Below are positions 29,009-37,019 of a DNA stretch of 64,000 nucleotides, in pieces. The notes beneath the pieces are model-generated. The model had not been told where the DNA came from. It did no database searches and saw only the letters and a program-made list of their open reading frames with translations. Position 1 is the first letter of the stretch. Each line of letters starts with the position of its first letter. The stretch covers positions 1 to 64,000 of the forward strand of contig NZ_JAMTCS010000008.1 of assembly GCF_024171955.1 (NCBI RefSeq), written 5' to 3'. A program made the position numbers and the translations under genes. This DNA comes from Promicromonospora thailandica. Its GTDB lineage: Bacteria; Actinomycetota; Actinomycetes; Actinomycetales; Cellulomonadaceae.

Positions 29009-30349
29009 TCAGCGCCCGCCGAGGTGCCTTCCGAGCGAGCCCGCGAGCACGCTCAGCGCGTGGTCGAGCTCGGCGTCGGTCACGCCGCCGAACCCCACGA
29101 CCAGGCCGGACAGCCGCGCCGTCCGGCAGTAGTCGGCCAGGACGGGCAGGTCGAACCCCGCGGCGCGAGCGGCGTCCCGCGCCGCGCGGGCGGCGTCCGG
29201 CCGCGTGAGCCAGGTCGAGTACATCCCGGCCAGAGGGCCGGCGAGCTCCGCGTGCGGTCCGAGCGCGGCGGCGACGCGCGGCGCCCGGGACGCGTAGACC
29301 CGGCGGGCCGTGCGGACCACCCTGTCGACCCAGCCGTCCCGCAGCAGCGTGAGCAGCGCGCGCTGCGTGGGCCACGGCGGCGTGTCGTGCGTGACGACGC
29401 GCCGCCGCAGGAGGCGGTCGTGGAGCTCCGGCGGTGCGACCAGCCAGCCGAGGCGCAGGCCCGGGCCCACCGACTTGGCCGCCGTGCCGAGGTAGGCCAC
29501 GCGGGACCGGTCGAGGGCCGCCAGCGCGGGCACGGGGGCCACGTCGTAGCGGAACTCCGAGTCGTAGTCGTCCTCCAGCACGACGGCGTCCGCCGCGCGC
29601 GCCGCGCCCAGCAGCGACAGCCGGTCGGCCGCCGGCATGACCCGGCCCAGCGGGTGCTGGTGGGCGGGCGTGACGTACGCGGCCACGCACCCGGTCAGGT
29701 CCGTGACCGGCGCGACGGCGGGGTGGTCGACGACGCCGCGGCCCACCGCCCGGACCGTCTCGACGGCTGCGCGGTACCCCGGGTCCTCGACCAGCACGTC
29801 ACCGGTGCCGAGCACGCCCAGGAGCTGACGCAGCCCGTCCGTGGTGCCCGCCGTCACCAGGATCTCGTCGGGCTCGACGGACAGGCCCCGGGTGCGGGCG
29901 AGGCGCTCGGCCAGCGCCTCGCGCAGCTCGGGCAGGCCGAGCGCGTCCGGGTAGCCGCGCGGCGCCCGCGCCACGGACACCTCGCGCCACGCCCGCCGCC
30001 AGCCCGGCAGGTGGCGCGGGTCGATCCACGGGGTGCCGGCGTCGAGCCGCACGTAGCGCTGCGTGCGTGTCGCGGGCCGAGGCGCGGCGGGCGCCACGGG
30101 CAGCACCTCGCCCGAGGCGACGAACGTGCCCGAGCCGCGCCGCGTCTCCACCCAGGCCTCGGCCAGGAGCTGGTCGTACGCCTGCTCGACGACGGCGCGC
30201 GCCACGTGCAGGTCGGCCGCCAGGGCGCGGCTGGAGGGCAGGCGGTCGCCGGTGGAGAGCGTGCCGTCGGTGACCAGGCCGCGCACGGCGGCGGCGAGCT
30301 GGGCCGGGAGGGGTTCGGGGCGGGTCCGGTCGAGGCGGACGGGGAGCAT
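29009..30349 (-). CDS. MocR/PdxR-type GntR-aminotransferase regulator
   Basis: 446 residues from ATG 30349 (MLPVRLDRTRP), with CGGAG 5 nt upstream; the longer frame to 30430 has no such support. An N-terminal GntR helix-turn-helix (LSTGDRLPSSRALAADLHVARAVVEQAYDQL) is fused to an aminotransferase fold-I domain with VLEDDYDSEFRYD and the PLP Lys in LGTAAKSVGPGLRLGW. MocR proteins bind PLP and often control vitamin B6 genes. The divergent gene is an FMN split-barrel protein of the pyridoxamine-phosphate-oxidase superfamily, with a palindrome between the two. Confidence 0.9.
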   Translation of the reverse strand: MLPVRLDRTRPEPLPAQLAAAVRGLVTDGTLSTGDRLPSSRALAADLHVARAVVEQAYDQLLAEAWVETRRGSGTFVASGEVLPVAPAAPRPATRTQRYVRLDAGTPWIDPRHLPGWRRAWREVSVARAPRGYPDALGLPELREALAERLARTRGLSVEPDEILVTAGTTDGLRQLLGVLGTGDVLVEDPGYRAAVETVRAVGRGVVDHPAVAPVTDLTGCVAAYVTPAHQHPLGRVMPAADRLSLLGAARAADAVVLEDDYDSEFRYDVAPVPALAALDRSRVAYLGTAAKSVGPGLRLGWLVAPPELHDRLLRRRVVTHDTPPWPTQRALLTLLRDGWVDRVVRTARRVYASRAPRVAAALGPHAELAGPLAGMYSTWLTRPDAARAARDAARAAGFDLPVLADYCRTARLSGLVVGFGGVTDAELDHALSVLAGSLGRHLGGR

Positions 30350-30397
30350 GCGGTCTCCGTGCTGTGTGCTGGTGCGTGTCGCGAGTGGCCTGTTCGG

Positions 30398-30417
30398 ACG
30401 GGCCGGAAATGGCCCGT
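30398..30417. promoter_or_regulatory. palindrome in the MocR/FMN-protein intergenic region
   Basis: ACGGGCC-GGAAAT-GGCCCGT is a perfect inverted repeat with 7-bp arms. TGGCC also recurs at 30386 and 30410, 24 bp apart, resembling the paired direct repeats of MocR operators. It sits between the divergent starts at 30349 and 30452. Confidence 0.5.
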
Positions 30418-30451
30418 GCCGGGGGGCCACATCGGGGCCAGGCTAGCGTTC

Positions 30452-31183
30452 ATGACCACTGCACCGCTGTCGCGCACCGCACCGCTCTCGCCCACTGCCC
30501 GTACCACCCCGACGCGTGGCAGGACGCGCCAGGTCGACGACCGGGCGCGCCTCATGGCGCTGCTGTCGGACGCCCTCGTGGCGCACCTGGGCGTCGTCGC
30601 CGGTGCCCATCCCGTGGTGCTGCCGACGGCCTTCGGCGTGGACCCCGACGGCCCGGACGCCGGCGGCACCCTGTACCTGCACGGGTCGGTGGCGGCGGGC
30701 TGGCTCGCCCCGGCCCTGGAGCAGGACGTCTGCGTGACCGTCACCGAGCTCGACGGCCTCGTGCTGGCGCGCACGGGCTTCCACCACTCGATGAACTACC
30801 GTTCCGCGGTGGTGATCGGTCGGCCGCGCCGCGTCACGGAGCCCGAGGAGCGACGCCGGGCGCTGGACCTGATCGTCGACCACATGGTGCCGGGCCGGTC
30901 CGCGGACCTCCCGGCCGCGACGCGCAAGGAGCTCGCGGCCACGGTCGTGGTGGCGCTGCCGCTCGCCGAGGCGTCGATGAAGCAGCGCACCGGGGGAGCG
31001 ACCCTCGAGCCGGGCGACCTCGAGCTGGCCGGCTGGGCCGGCGTCATCCCGCTGCGCCGGGTCGCGTCCGCGCCCCTGACGGAGGACTACGTGGCCGAAC
31101 CGGTGTCCCCGGCGGTGCTGCGGCGCGCGGCGCAGCTCGGTCTGCCGGCGTCCATGTCCACGTCCACCCCTGAGGCGGGTTAG
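30452..31183 (+). CDS. FMN-binding split-barrel protein (PNPOx-like)
   Basis: 243 residues from ATG 30452. No ribosome site is visible; the sequence TAGCGT lies immediately before the ATG, so the exact start is uncertain and the Ala/Pro/Thr-rich first 25 residues may not all be translated. VAHLGVVAGAHPVVLPTAFGVD, TLYLHGSVAAGWLAPALEQDVCVTV and FHHSMNYRSAVVIG match the split-barrel fold of pyridoxamine 5'-phosphate-oxidase-like flavoproteins (DUF447/Nim-type). It is probably controlled by the divergent MocR protein. It may act in vitamin B6 or flavin metabolism, or reduce xenobiotics. Confidence 0.75.
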   Translation: MTTAPLSRTAPLSPTARTTPTRGRTRQVDDRARLMALLSDALVAHLGVVAGAHPVVLPTAFGVDPDGPDAGGTLYLHGSVAAGWLAPALEQDVCVTVTELDGLVLARTGFHHSMNYRSAVVIGRPRRVTEPEERRRALDLIVDHMVPGRSADLPAATRKELAATVVVALPLAEASMKQRTGGATLEPGDLELAGWAGVIPLRRVASAPLTEDYVAEPVSPAVLRRAAQLGLPASMSTSTPEAG

Positions 31184-31288
31184 GCGCCGGCCTCGGGCGC
31201 GGGCCCGCAGCAGGTCGAGCCAGGTGGCGAGGGAGGCGTCGAGCGCGGCGTGCAGGTTCTCGGCGTCGGCCCGTACGGGATCCCCGTC
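31184..31288 (-). pseudogene. possible protein remnant
   Basis: In the 190-bp gap between convergent genes, the minus strand reads DGDPVRADAENLHAALDAS, then LATWLDLLRARARGRR, directly after an in-frame TGA at 31289-31291. It has ordinary amphipathic-helix composition and GC-biased third positions, but no start codon. It may be the tail of a decayed gene. Weak evidence; I see nothing else in this gap. Confidence 0.2.
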
Positions 31289-31374
31289 TCACGACTCCCG
31301 GCCGGGACTGCTGCGGTGCGGTGATGGCGTGGCCGAGAGCTGTGCGTCCGGCGTGGGGGGCAAGGGCTTCGTGA

Positions 31375-33354
31375 TCAGAAGGGTGGTTCGTCGGAGGCGC
31401 GGGGCATGCCGGGGATGGGTGAGGGGGCGGGCCGGCGTGCGGGGTCGCGGGGCCGGGCTTGGCGGGGGCCGGTCCGGCCGAGCTGGTGCCGGATGTCGTC
31501 GGCGAGGCTGGTGATGTCGTCGCTGGGGTGTGGCGCGGGGCTGGTCGCACGGCGTGCGGCGGGGTCGTGCGTCGGGATGCTGCCGCTGCCGGCGCCCATG
31601 CCGCTGCCGGCGCCCATGCCGCTGCCAGCGCCCATGGCGATGCCGGCGCTGGTGTCGTCGGTGCCGTGCTCGTCGGTGTCGGGGACGGTGTCGGGGACGG
31701 TGTCGGTGTGGTCGGGTCGGTGGGGTGGCCGGGTGTAGGTGTGGCCGGTGGGTGCGGTCCAGGTGGTGATCCCGGTGTCGGAGTCGCGGTGGACGTCCCA
31801 GCCGCCGTGCGTCTTGGCCAGGTGGTGCGTTCGACACAGGGCTTGCAGGTTGGTGGCGCGGGTCTGCCCGGGCGCCGCGGGTGTGGCGTCGGGGTCGTGG
31901 TGGTGGTCGTAGGGGTCGATGTGGTCCAGGTCGGCCCAGCGGGCGGGGCGCTCGCACTGGGGAAAGGTGCAAGTGGCGTCGCGGGCGGTGACGGCTCGGC
32001 GCAGGGTGGTACCGGGTTGGTAGGTGTGGGTCGAGTAGTCGGTCAGGATGCCGGTGGTGGGGTCGGTGAGCAGGCGTTGCCAGGTGGCGTCGGTGGCGAT
32101 GCGGGTGGCTGTGTCGGCGGGGATGGGTCCGTGGTGGTCCAGGTGGGCCGGGGTGTCGTCCAGGCCGAGCAGGGTGGTGGCGGGCAGGGTGATGCGGATC
32201 TGGGGCCGGGCGGGGATGACGTGGACGGTGGTGGCTCCGCAGGTGCAGCCGCCGCAGGTGCACCCGGTCGCCGGCACGGTCGTGCGCGGAAGTCGCTCAC
32301 CCACGCTGGCGCCCGTGCTGCTGGTGCTGCCCGTGCTGCCTGGGGTGTCTGCGTTGTCGGGGGTGCACTGGGGGTGGGGCGGGACGATGAGGCGGCCGGT
32401 GGTGATGGCGACCAGGGCGTCGGCGCGGGCCTGGGCCAGGGTGCGGGTGGTGCCGGGGGTGCGGGTCAGGGTGTGGGCGGCCTGGTCGATGGTGTCCCAC
32501 AGGGCGGCGGCGTCGGTGGCGGGAAGGTGGGCGCTGATCCAGGTCATGTGGTTGGCGGCGGGGTCGTGGTAGACCGCGCGGCGGGTGTGGGCGTGCTTGA
32601 CCACGGCGGTGGTGCCGTGCAGGGCGGTGGCGTGGGCGTTCATCTTCTCGCGTAGCCAGCGGCGGGTGTGGTCGGGGGCCTGGGGCAGGTAGCGGGTGAT
32701 GGCCTGGTCGCGTTCGGAGACGGTGGGGGGGTTGCCGGCGTGCAGGAGGATGTCGGCCTTGGCGGTGTCGATGTGGGCGTGGTGCAGTGCGTGCAGGACC
32801 TGCGGGTGGGTGGTCAGGGCGGTGCCGCGGGCCAGAAGCTTGGTGGCCTCGGTCTGGGGGATGCGGAGGCGGGCGCTGATCTCGCTGGTGGCGGCGTTGT
32901 GCTCGCGGGTCCAGGACCGGCGTCGGGCGATCTGTGCGGTCGCGGCTGACTGCATCGCGGTGGCCCAGGAGATCACTTCCTGCCAGCGGGCGGCGGCGTC
33001 CAGCAGGACCGCGTCGTCCAGGTCGGCGATCGGCAAGGCCTCGAGAAGGCGCACCAGACCCGCCCCGACCGGGTGCCCGTCCAAGCCCGCCGCGGCGTCC
33101 AGACCCGGCCCGGCGTCCGAGCCGTCGGCGTCCGGCGTGTCGGCTTCCGGCCCGGCGGTGCCAGTCGCCTCGGGTCGGGTGTGACCGCCGGTCCAGGTCA
33201 ACACCGCGGTCGGCAGAGCACCCTCGCGCCGGTCGCGGCAGATGCCCCAGCTCAGCAGCGTCGTCAGCGACGCGCCCCCGGTCGCCCGGGTTCCGTCCCC
33301 GAGGGTGTCCTCGACGAGGCTGCACATCCTGCCGATCTCCATACTCGCACCCAT
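31375..33354 (-). CDS. DUF222 / HNH endonuclease domain protein
   Basis: 659 residues from ATG 33354 (MGASMEIGRM), with AAGGAGG 6-8 nt upstream; the ATG at 33396 lacks one. The N-terminal half is DUF222 helical (RWQEVISWATAMQSAATAQIARRRSW, RLRIPQTEATKLL). The HNH centre is CTFPQCERPARWADLDHIDP, then NLQALCRTHHLAKTHGGW. A Pro/Thr/Asp-rich tail carries three GAGSGM repeats. DUF222-HNH proteins are multicopy in actinobacteria and are thought to be mobile or phage-related nucleases of unknown role. No partner gene is adjacent. Confidence 0.85.
   Translation of the reverse strand: MGASMEIGRMCSLVEDTLGDGTRATGGASLTTLLSWGICRDRREGALPTAVLTWTGGHTRPEATGTAGPEADTPDADGSDAGPGLDAAAGLDGHPVGAGLVRLLEALPIADLDDAVLLDAAARWQEVISWATAMQSAATAQIARRRSWTREHNAATSEISARLRIPQTEATKLLARGTALTTHPQVLHALHHAHIDTAKADILLHAGNPPTVSERDQAITRYLPQAPDHTRRWLREKMNAHATALHGTTAVVKHAHTRRAVYHDPAANHMTWISAHLPATDAAALWDTIDQAAHTLTRTPGTTRTLAQARADALVAITTGRLIVPPHPQCTPDNADTPGSTGSTSSTGASVGERLPRTTVPATGCTCGGCTCGATTVHVIPARPQIRITLPATTLLGLDDTPAHLDHHGPIPADTATRIATDATWQRLLTDPTTGILTDYSTHTYQPGTTLRRAVTARDATCTFPQCERPARWADLDHIDPYDHHHDPDATPAAPGQTRATNLQALCRTHHLAKTHGGWDVHRDSDTGITTWTAPTGHTYTRPPHRPDHTDTVPDTVPDTDEHGTDDTSAGIAMGAGSGMGAGSGMGAGSGSIPTHDPAARRATSPAPHPSDDITSLADDIRHQLGRTGPRQARPRDPARRPAPSPIPGMPRASDEPPF
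31585..31638 (+). repeat. three tandem 18-bp repeats inside the HNH gene
   Basis: GCTGCCGGCGCCCATGCC is present at 31585-31602 and 31603-31620, with a slightly changed copy at 31621-31638. On the minus strand they encode repeated GAGSGM in the linker-like tail. A shorter GTGTCGGGGACG repeat (VPDT) follows at about 31677. Copy number could vary by slippage. Confidence 0.8.
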
Positions 33355-33482
33355 CCGACCCCTCCTTGCACCCATGTCGCTCAACAACCCTGACACCCTC
33401 GAATATACGTTCGATCAGTCACCTCTGCAGCCCGGAATCCGAATCTGTGGACAACCCCGCCGGGTCTGTCGGAGCCCGCTGC

Positions 33483-33537
33483 TAGCATCCCGTCCGTGAC
33501 TCCGCACCGTTCCGTCCTTCCCCCTCCGGCCGCCTGA
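33483..33537 (+). CDS. leaderless short ORF upstream of the EamA gene
   Basis: TAGCAT (33483-33488) lies 7 nt before GTG 33496, which opens VTPHRSVLPPPAA and stops at TGA 33535-33537. The coordinates include the -10 box. The peptide has a Pro-Pro-Pro stretch, a known ribosome-stalling sequence, just before its stop. The downstream leader to ATG 33661 contains inverted repeats. A regulatory leader peptide is possible, but nothing beyond layout supports it. Confidence 0.35.
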
Positions 33538-33632
33538 CCGGAGCGGTACCACGACCGGCCCCGGTGGGCCGGCGTCCAGGCGTGCTCCGTGACCACGACC
33601 GTCCCGGAGAACCCGGGAGAACTCGGAACACG

Positions 33633-33648
33633 CCAGGCCACGGCCTGG
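33633..33648. promoter_or_regulatory. palindrome before the EamA ribosome site
   Basis: CCAGGCC-AC-GGCCTGG has 7-bp arms and ends a few bases before AGGAG (33651-33655) of the EamA gene. In RNA the 2-nt loop is too tight for full pairing, so a DNA operator is as likely as a hairpin controlling ribosome access. Confidence 0.3.
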
Positions 33649-33660
33649 CCAGGAGCACAC

Positions 33661-34572
33661 ATGTCATCCACCCGAACCGGGCTGCTGCTCGTCTGCCTCG
33701 CCGGAGTCCTGTGGGGCACCGGCGGCCTCGCGCTGGAGATCTTGCGCGACCACTCGCCGCTGTCCGTCCTCATGGTCAGCGCCTACCGCATGCTCGTCGC
33801 GGCCCTCGCCCTGCTGGTGGCGTCCGTGGTGCTGCGCCGAGGTCCGCGGCTCCTCGCGCTGGTGCGCGCGTACCCGGGGCGCTCGGTCGCCGTCGGGCTC
33901 GGCACGGCCGCCTACCAGGCGCTCTACTTCGGATCGGTCACGACGGCGGGGGTCACCGTCGCGACCGTCGTCAGCCTGGGCCTGGCCCCCGTGCTGCTCG
34001 CTGTCGTCGACCTGGTCCGCGCACGGCACCGGACGGTCACCCGCGGCACGCTCCGCCTGGCGCTGGTGCTCGGTGCGGCGCTGTCCGGCCTCGTGCTCGT
34101 GAGCGCGGCCTCGGGCTCCGGCGCAGCCGTCGGCACGCGACCCGTCGTCGGCCTGCTGCTCGCCGTCGCCTGCGGCTGCGTCTACGCGGCGACGACGGCG
34201 CTCGGCAGCACCGTGCTCACGTCGGCCGACGCCGACCCGCTGGCCCTGACCACCGTGGCCACCACGGCCGGCGCCGTCGGCCTGGTGCCCGTCGCGCTCG
34301 TGGGCGGCGGACCGTTCGTGACGAGCGACCCCGTCGCGCTCGGGACGCTCGGCTACCTCGGCCTGTTCACGATGGCCCTGGCCTACGGGCTGTTCTACAC
34401 GGGCCTGCGTACCACGCGCAGCGGCGCGGCGGTGGTGGCGACGCTGCTGGAACCGGTCACCGCTGCGGTCGCGGCCGCCGTGGTGCTCGGGGAGCGGCTG
34501 GGTCTCGCGGGCGTGATCGGCTCGGTGCTGATCCTCACCGCGGTGGCCGGGCTCGACGAGCCCGGCGCGTAG
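33661..34572 (+). CDS. EamA/DMT family transporter
   Basis: 303 residues from ATG 33661, chosen for AGGAG 5 nt upstream; an in-frame GTG at 33589 would add a non-hydrophobic 24-residue extension. Ten hydrophobic segments form two EamA repeats (GLLLVCLAGVLWGTGGLALEIL in the first, VVGLLLAVACGCVYAATTALGS in the second), with the typical second-repeat end ATLLEPVTAAVAAAVVLGERL. The family exports amino acids, metabolites or toxic compounds through the inner membrane. Substrate unknown. Confidence 0.87.
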   Translation: MSSTRTGLLLVCLAGVLWGTGGLALEILRDHSPLSVLMVSAYRMLVAALALLVASVVLRRGPRLLALVRAYPGRSVAVGLGTAAYQALYFGSVTTAGVTVATVVSLGLAPVLLAVVDLVRARHRTVTRGTLRLALVLGAALSGLVLVSAASGSGAAVGTRPVVGLLLAVACGCVYAATTALGSTVLTSADADPLALTTVATTAGAVGLVPVALVGGGPFVTSDPVALGTLGYLGLFTMALAYGLFYTGLRTTRSGAAVVATLLEPVTAAVAAAVVLGERLGLAGVIGSVLILTAVAGLDEPGA

Positions 34573-34573
34573 C

Positions 34574-35398
34574 TCAGGCGAACGACCAGCGCCCGCCCTG
34601 CTGCGGCTGCTGCGGCAGCGGGGCGGGCGCCCGGTCGACGGCGGCCACCTGGCCGGTGTTGTACTGGTCGGCGATGTACTGGCTGAACTGGCCGGAGTCG
34701 AGGTGGGAGCTGTCCACGTAGTCGTGACCCGCCGCGTACCCGGCCGATCCGTACCCGGTCTGCGCGTACCCGTCGGCCGCGGGCGCCGCGTGGTGAGCCG
34801 CCGCGTGCGCCGCCGCGTATCCGGGCTCCGGCCGGTAGGCCGGGTACGCCCCGGTGCTCACGTGCTGCGCGGCCGGCTGCCACCGGTCGGTGGGCGGGTT
34901 GGGCGTGTCGAACGACGCGGCGGCGTGCACGGCGGCGTTCTGGGCCGCGAAGAGCGCCGAGGCGCCCGCGTCCGGCTGCACACCGTTGAGCTCCCCGTGG
35001 ATCCGGCCGGCCAGGTTGGCCGCGATGGCGAACCGCAGCGGCGCCAGGGAGTCCACGGACATGGTGCCCGTCACGGCGGGTGGCGGGAGGAAGGCGAAGA
35101 CCTCGTCGTCGCCGAGCCGCAGGCCCTGGGCCAGGGCGGTGCTCAGCGTCTCCTCGAGCAGGTACTCGGCGCGCCCGTCCGGCTCCTCGAGCTCGGAGAA
35201 CATGGCGTCGAGCGTGTTCCAGCGGCGTTCGAGCGTGCCCTCGACGGTGTCGAGGAACCACCAGCCGTCGATCGACTCGAGGAACATGTCGCCGAAGCAG
35301 GAGGCGAAGCGCGGGGTCTTGTCCCCGATCCCTATCCACGACCAGGACGACAGCGCGAACTCGTAGGCGTCGGGCGTGAATTCTCGGATCAGGTGCAC
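34574..35398 (-). CDS. DUF1851 (Tdi1-like) domain protein with low-complexity tail
   Basis: 274 residues from GTG 35398 (VHLIREFTPDAYEF), a leaderless start with TTGCTC-16-AACATT upstream. Residues about 1-150 match DUF1851, seen in T6SS immunity protein Tdi1 and related SUKH-like proteins (TPRFASCFGDMFLESIDGWWFLDTVEGTLER). Residues about 165-274 are rich in Ala, His, Tyr and Gln and probably disordered. No toxin or T6SS gene is adjacent, so an immunity role is unproven; many actinobacteria carry such stand-alone proteins. Confidence 0.7.
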   Translation of the reverse strand: MHLIREFTPDAYEFALSSWSWIGIGDKTPRFASCFGDMFLESIDGWWFLDTVEGTLERRWNTLDAMFSELEEPDGRAEYLLEETLSTALAQGLRLGDDEVFAFLPPPAVTGTMSVDSLAPLRFAIAANLAGRIHGELNGVQPDAGASALFAAQNAAVHAAASFDTPNPPTDRWQPAAQHVSTGAYPAYRPEPGYAAAHAAAHHAAPAADGYAQTGYGSAGYAAGHDYVDSSHLDSGQFSQYIADQYNTGQVAAVDRAPAPLPQQPQQGGRWSFA

Positions 35399-35404
35399 CC
35401 TGCG

Positions 35405-35432
35405 AATGTTGCCATGGTCACACTCGGAGCAA
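35405..35432 (-). promoter_or_regulatory. promoter of the DUF1851 gene
   Basis: On the minus strand TTGCTC (35427-35432), 16-bp spacer, AACATT (35405-35410), then GTG 35398 after 6 nt. The layout matches the leaderless promoters in this window. Confidence 0.4.
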
Positions 35433-35580
35433 AAGAGGCGTACCGGGCACGTAACGATTCGGCTCGGGTGAAAAAGGGAAAGGTTTTCCTCCCTGTAACA
35501 CGACGGGCAGCATGCCGGACGCGAGCGGGCGCTCCGGAAACAGGTGGCCGCCCGCCCGGCGGCGTCGTTACGGTCGCGCC

Positions 35581-36453
35581 ATGGATCAGCACGAACGCGT
35601 CGCGGAGCCGGACCAGGAGCGGCTGGACGAGCGCGTCCAGGAGTACTACTCGGGCCGCACCGGCTGGGACGAGCACGCCCGGCTGACGACGCTCTGGGCG
35701 CAGGGCCGCGTCGAGCACACCCGCACGCAGGAGCTCGTGCGTGCGCGGCTCGCGCCGGGGGCCCGGGTGCTCGACGTCGGCGGCGCCACCGGCGTGCACG
35801 CCGCGCCGCTGGCCGAGGACGGCTACGACGTGCTGCTGGTCGACCCCGTGCCGAGCCAGGTGGCGCGCGCGGCCGAGCACGGCACGTTCGAGGCCCGGGT
35901 CGGGGACGCCCGCGACCTGGCGGCACTGGGCCTGGCCGACGACTCGTTCGACGCGGTGCTCCTGCTCGGGCCGCTGTACCACCTCGCCCGGCGGGAGGAC
36001 CGGCTGCGCGCGCTGCGTGAGGCGGTGCGCGTGACCCGTCCCGGCGGCACGGTCGCCGCGGCGGCGATCACGCGGCTGGGCGGTCTGGTCGGGCGTGGTT
36101 ACGAGCTGTTCCCGCCGTCGGCGTGGTACGCGATGCTCACCCAGGGGGTGCCGCCGGAGATGCGGTTCCCGAGCGGGCACTTCCACGACGCGTCCGAGCT
36201 CGCCCAGGAGGCAACCGACGCGGGCCTGGCCGACGTCGTCGTGCACGGCGTCGAGGGTCCGGCGGGTGGCGCGCTGGAGCGCGTGCCGGGCGACGACCCG
36301 CGCGCGCCCGAGCTCGCCGAGGCCGCGCTGACGATCGCCCGGGCCCTGTCGACCACCCCGGGTGTGACCGACATGAGCCAGCACGTCCTGGCCCTGGGGA
36401 CGGTCCGCGACAGCGCGGTCCCGGAGGACACCGACGGTACGGTCACGCCATGA
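35581..36453 (+). CDS. SAM-dependent class I methyltransferase
   Basis: 290 residues from ATG 35581, 6 nt after TACGGT (35569-35574), a leaderless start; the longer frame from 35512 is basic and unlikely. The SAM-binding motif I is ARVLDVGGATGVHAAPLAEDG, followed by the acidic end of strand 2 (LLVDPVP), GDARDLAALGLADDSFDAVLLLGPLYHL, and REAVRVTRPGGTVAAAAI. Methyltransf_11/25-like; the acceptor is unknown. The stop overlaps the DinB gene as ATGA. Confidence 0.85.
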   Translation: MDQHERVAEPDQERLDERVQEYYSGRTGWDEHARLTTLWAQGRVEHTRTQELVRARLAPGARVLDVGGATGVHAAPLAEDGYDVLLVDPVPSQVARAAEHGTFEARVGDARDLAALGLADDSFDAVLLLGPLYHLARREDRLRALREAVRVTRPGGTVAAAAITRLGGLVGRGYELFPPSAWYAMLTQGVPPEMRFPSGHFHDASELAQEATDAGLADVVVHGVEGPAGGALERVPGDDPRAPELAEAALTIARALSTTPGVTDMSQHVLALGTVRDSAVPEDTDGTVTP

Positions 36454-37010
36454 CCACACCCGAGACCAGCCGCGTCCCCCGGGCCGACCCGCCGCTCGTC
36501 GCCGACGAGGTGACGATGCTGCGCACCTTCGTCAACCACTACCGGGCCACGATCCTGCGCCAGTGCGAGGGGCTGACGGCGCACCAGCTGCGCACGCCGC
36601 ACCCGCCCTCGACCATGACGCTCGCCGGCCTGCTCAAGCACCTCGCGTACGTCGAGGACGTCTGGTTCTCGGTGCGCCTGCTCGGCAACGAGCCCGCACC
36701 GCCGTGGGACACGGTGGACTGGGACGCCGACGTGGACTGGGACTGGAACAGCGCGCTCACCGAGACGCCGCAGGAGCTGACGGCCCGGTTCGACGCCGCG
36801 GTGGCCGCCTCCGAGCGCATCCTCGACGAGGTGCTGGCCCAGTCCGCGGACCGGCAGGAGGACGCCCTGGACCGGCTCACGGCCCGTCCCGGCCGTCAGG
36901 GGCCGATCTCCCTGCGCTGGATCCTGGTGCACATGGTCGAGGAGTACTCGCGCCACGCGGGCCACGCCGACCTGCTGCGCGAGGCGCTCGACGGCGCGAC
37001 CGACCTGTAG
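36450..37010 (+). CDS. DinB / DUF664 family protein
   Basis: 186 residues from ATG 36450. DUF664-type four-helix DinB fold: TFVNHYRATILRQCEGLTAHQL, LAGLLKHLAYVEDVWFSVRLL (metal-binding His), and ISLRWILVHMVEEYSRHAGHADLLREALDG with the HMVEEYxRHxGHAD signature. Members are metal-dependent thiol S-transferases or bacillithiol/mycothiol-dependent enzymes. Being coupled to a methyltransferase hints at small-molecule modification. The exact reaction is unknown. Confidence 0.87.
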   Translation: MTTPETSRVPRADPPLVADEVTMLRTFVNHYRATILRQCEGLTAHQLRTPHPPSTMTLAGLLKHLAYVEDVWFSVRLLGNEPAPPWDTVDWDADVDWDWNSALTETPQELTARFDAAVAASERILDEVLAQSADRQEDALDRLTARPGRQGPISLRWILVHMVEEYSRHAGHADLLREALDGATDL

Positions 37011-37019
37011 GCACCGGCC

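Noticed and set aside
31184-31374. tRNA or structured RNA in the gap before the HNH gene
   Set aside because: No cloverleaf, anticodon arm or conserved tRNA T-loop sequence could be found there.
31585-31638. CRISPR-like array
   Set aside because: The 18-bp repeats have no spacers and encode in-frame GAGSGM repeats within the HNH protein.
33589-33660. GTG 33589 as the start of the EamA protein
   Set aside because: The extra 24 residues are not membrane-like and a good AGGAG site serves ATG 33661.
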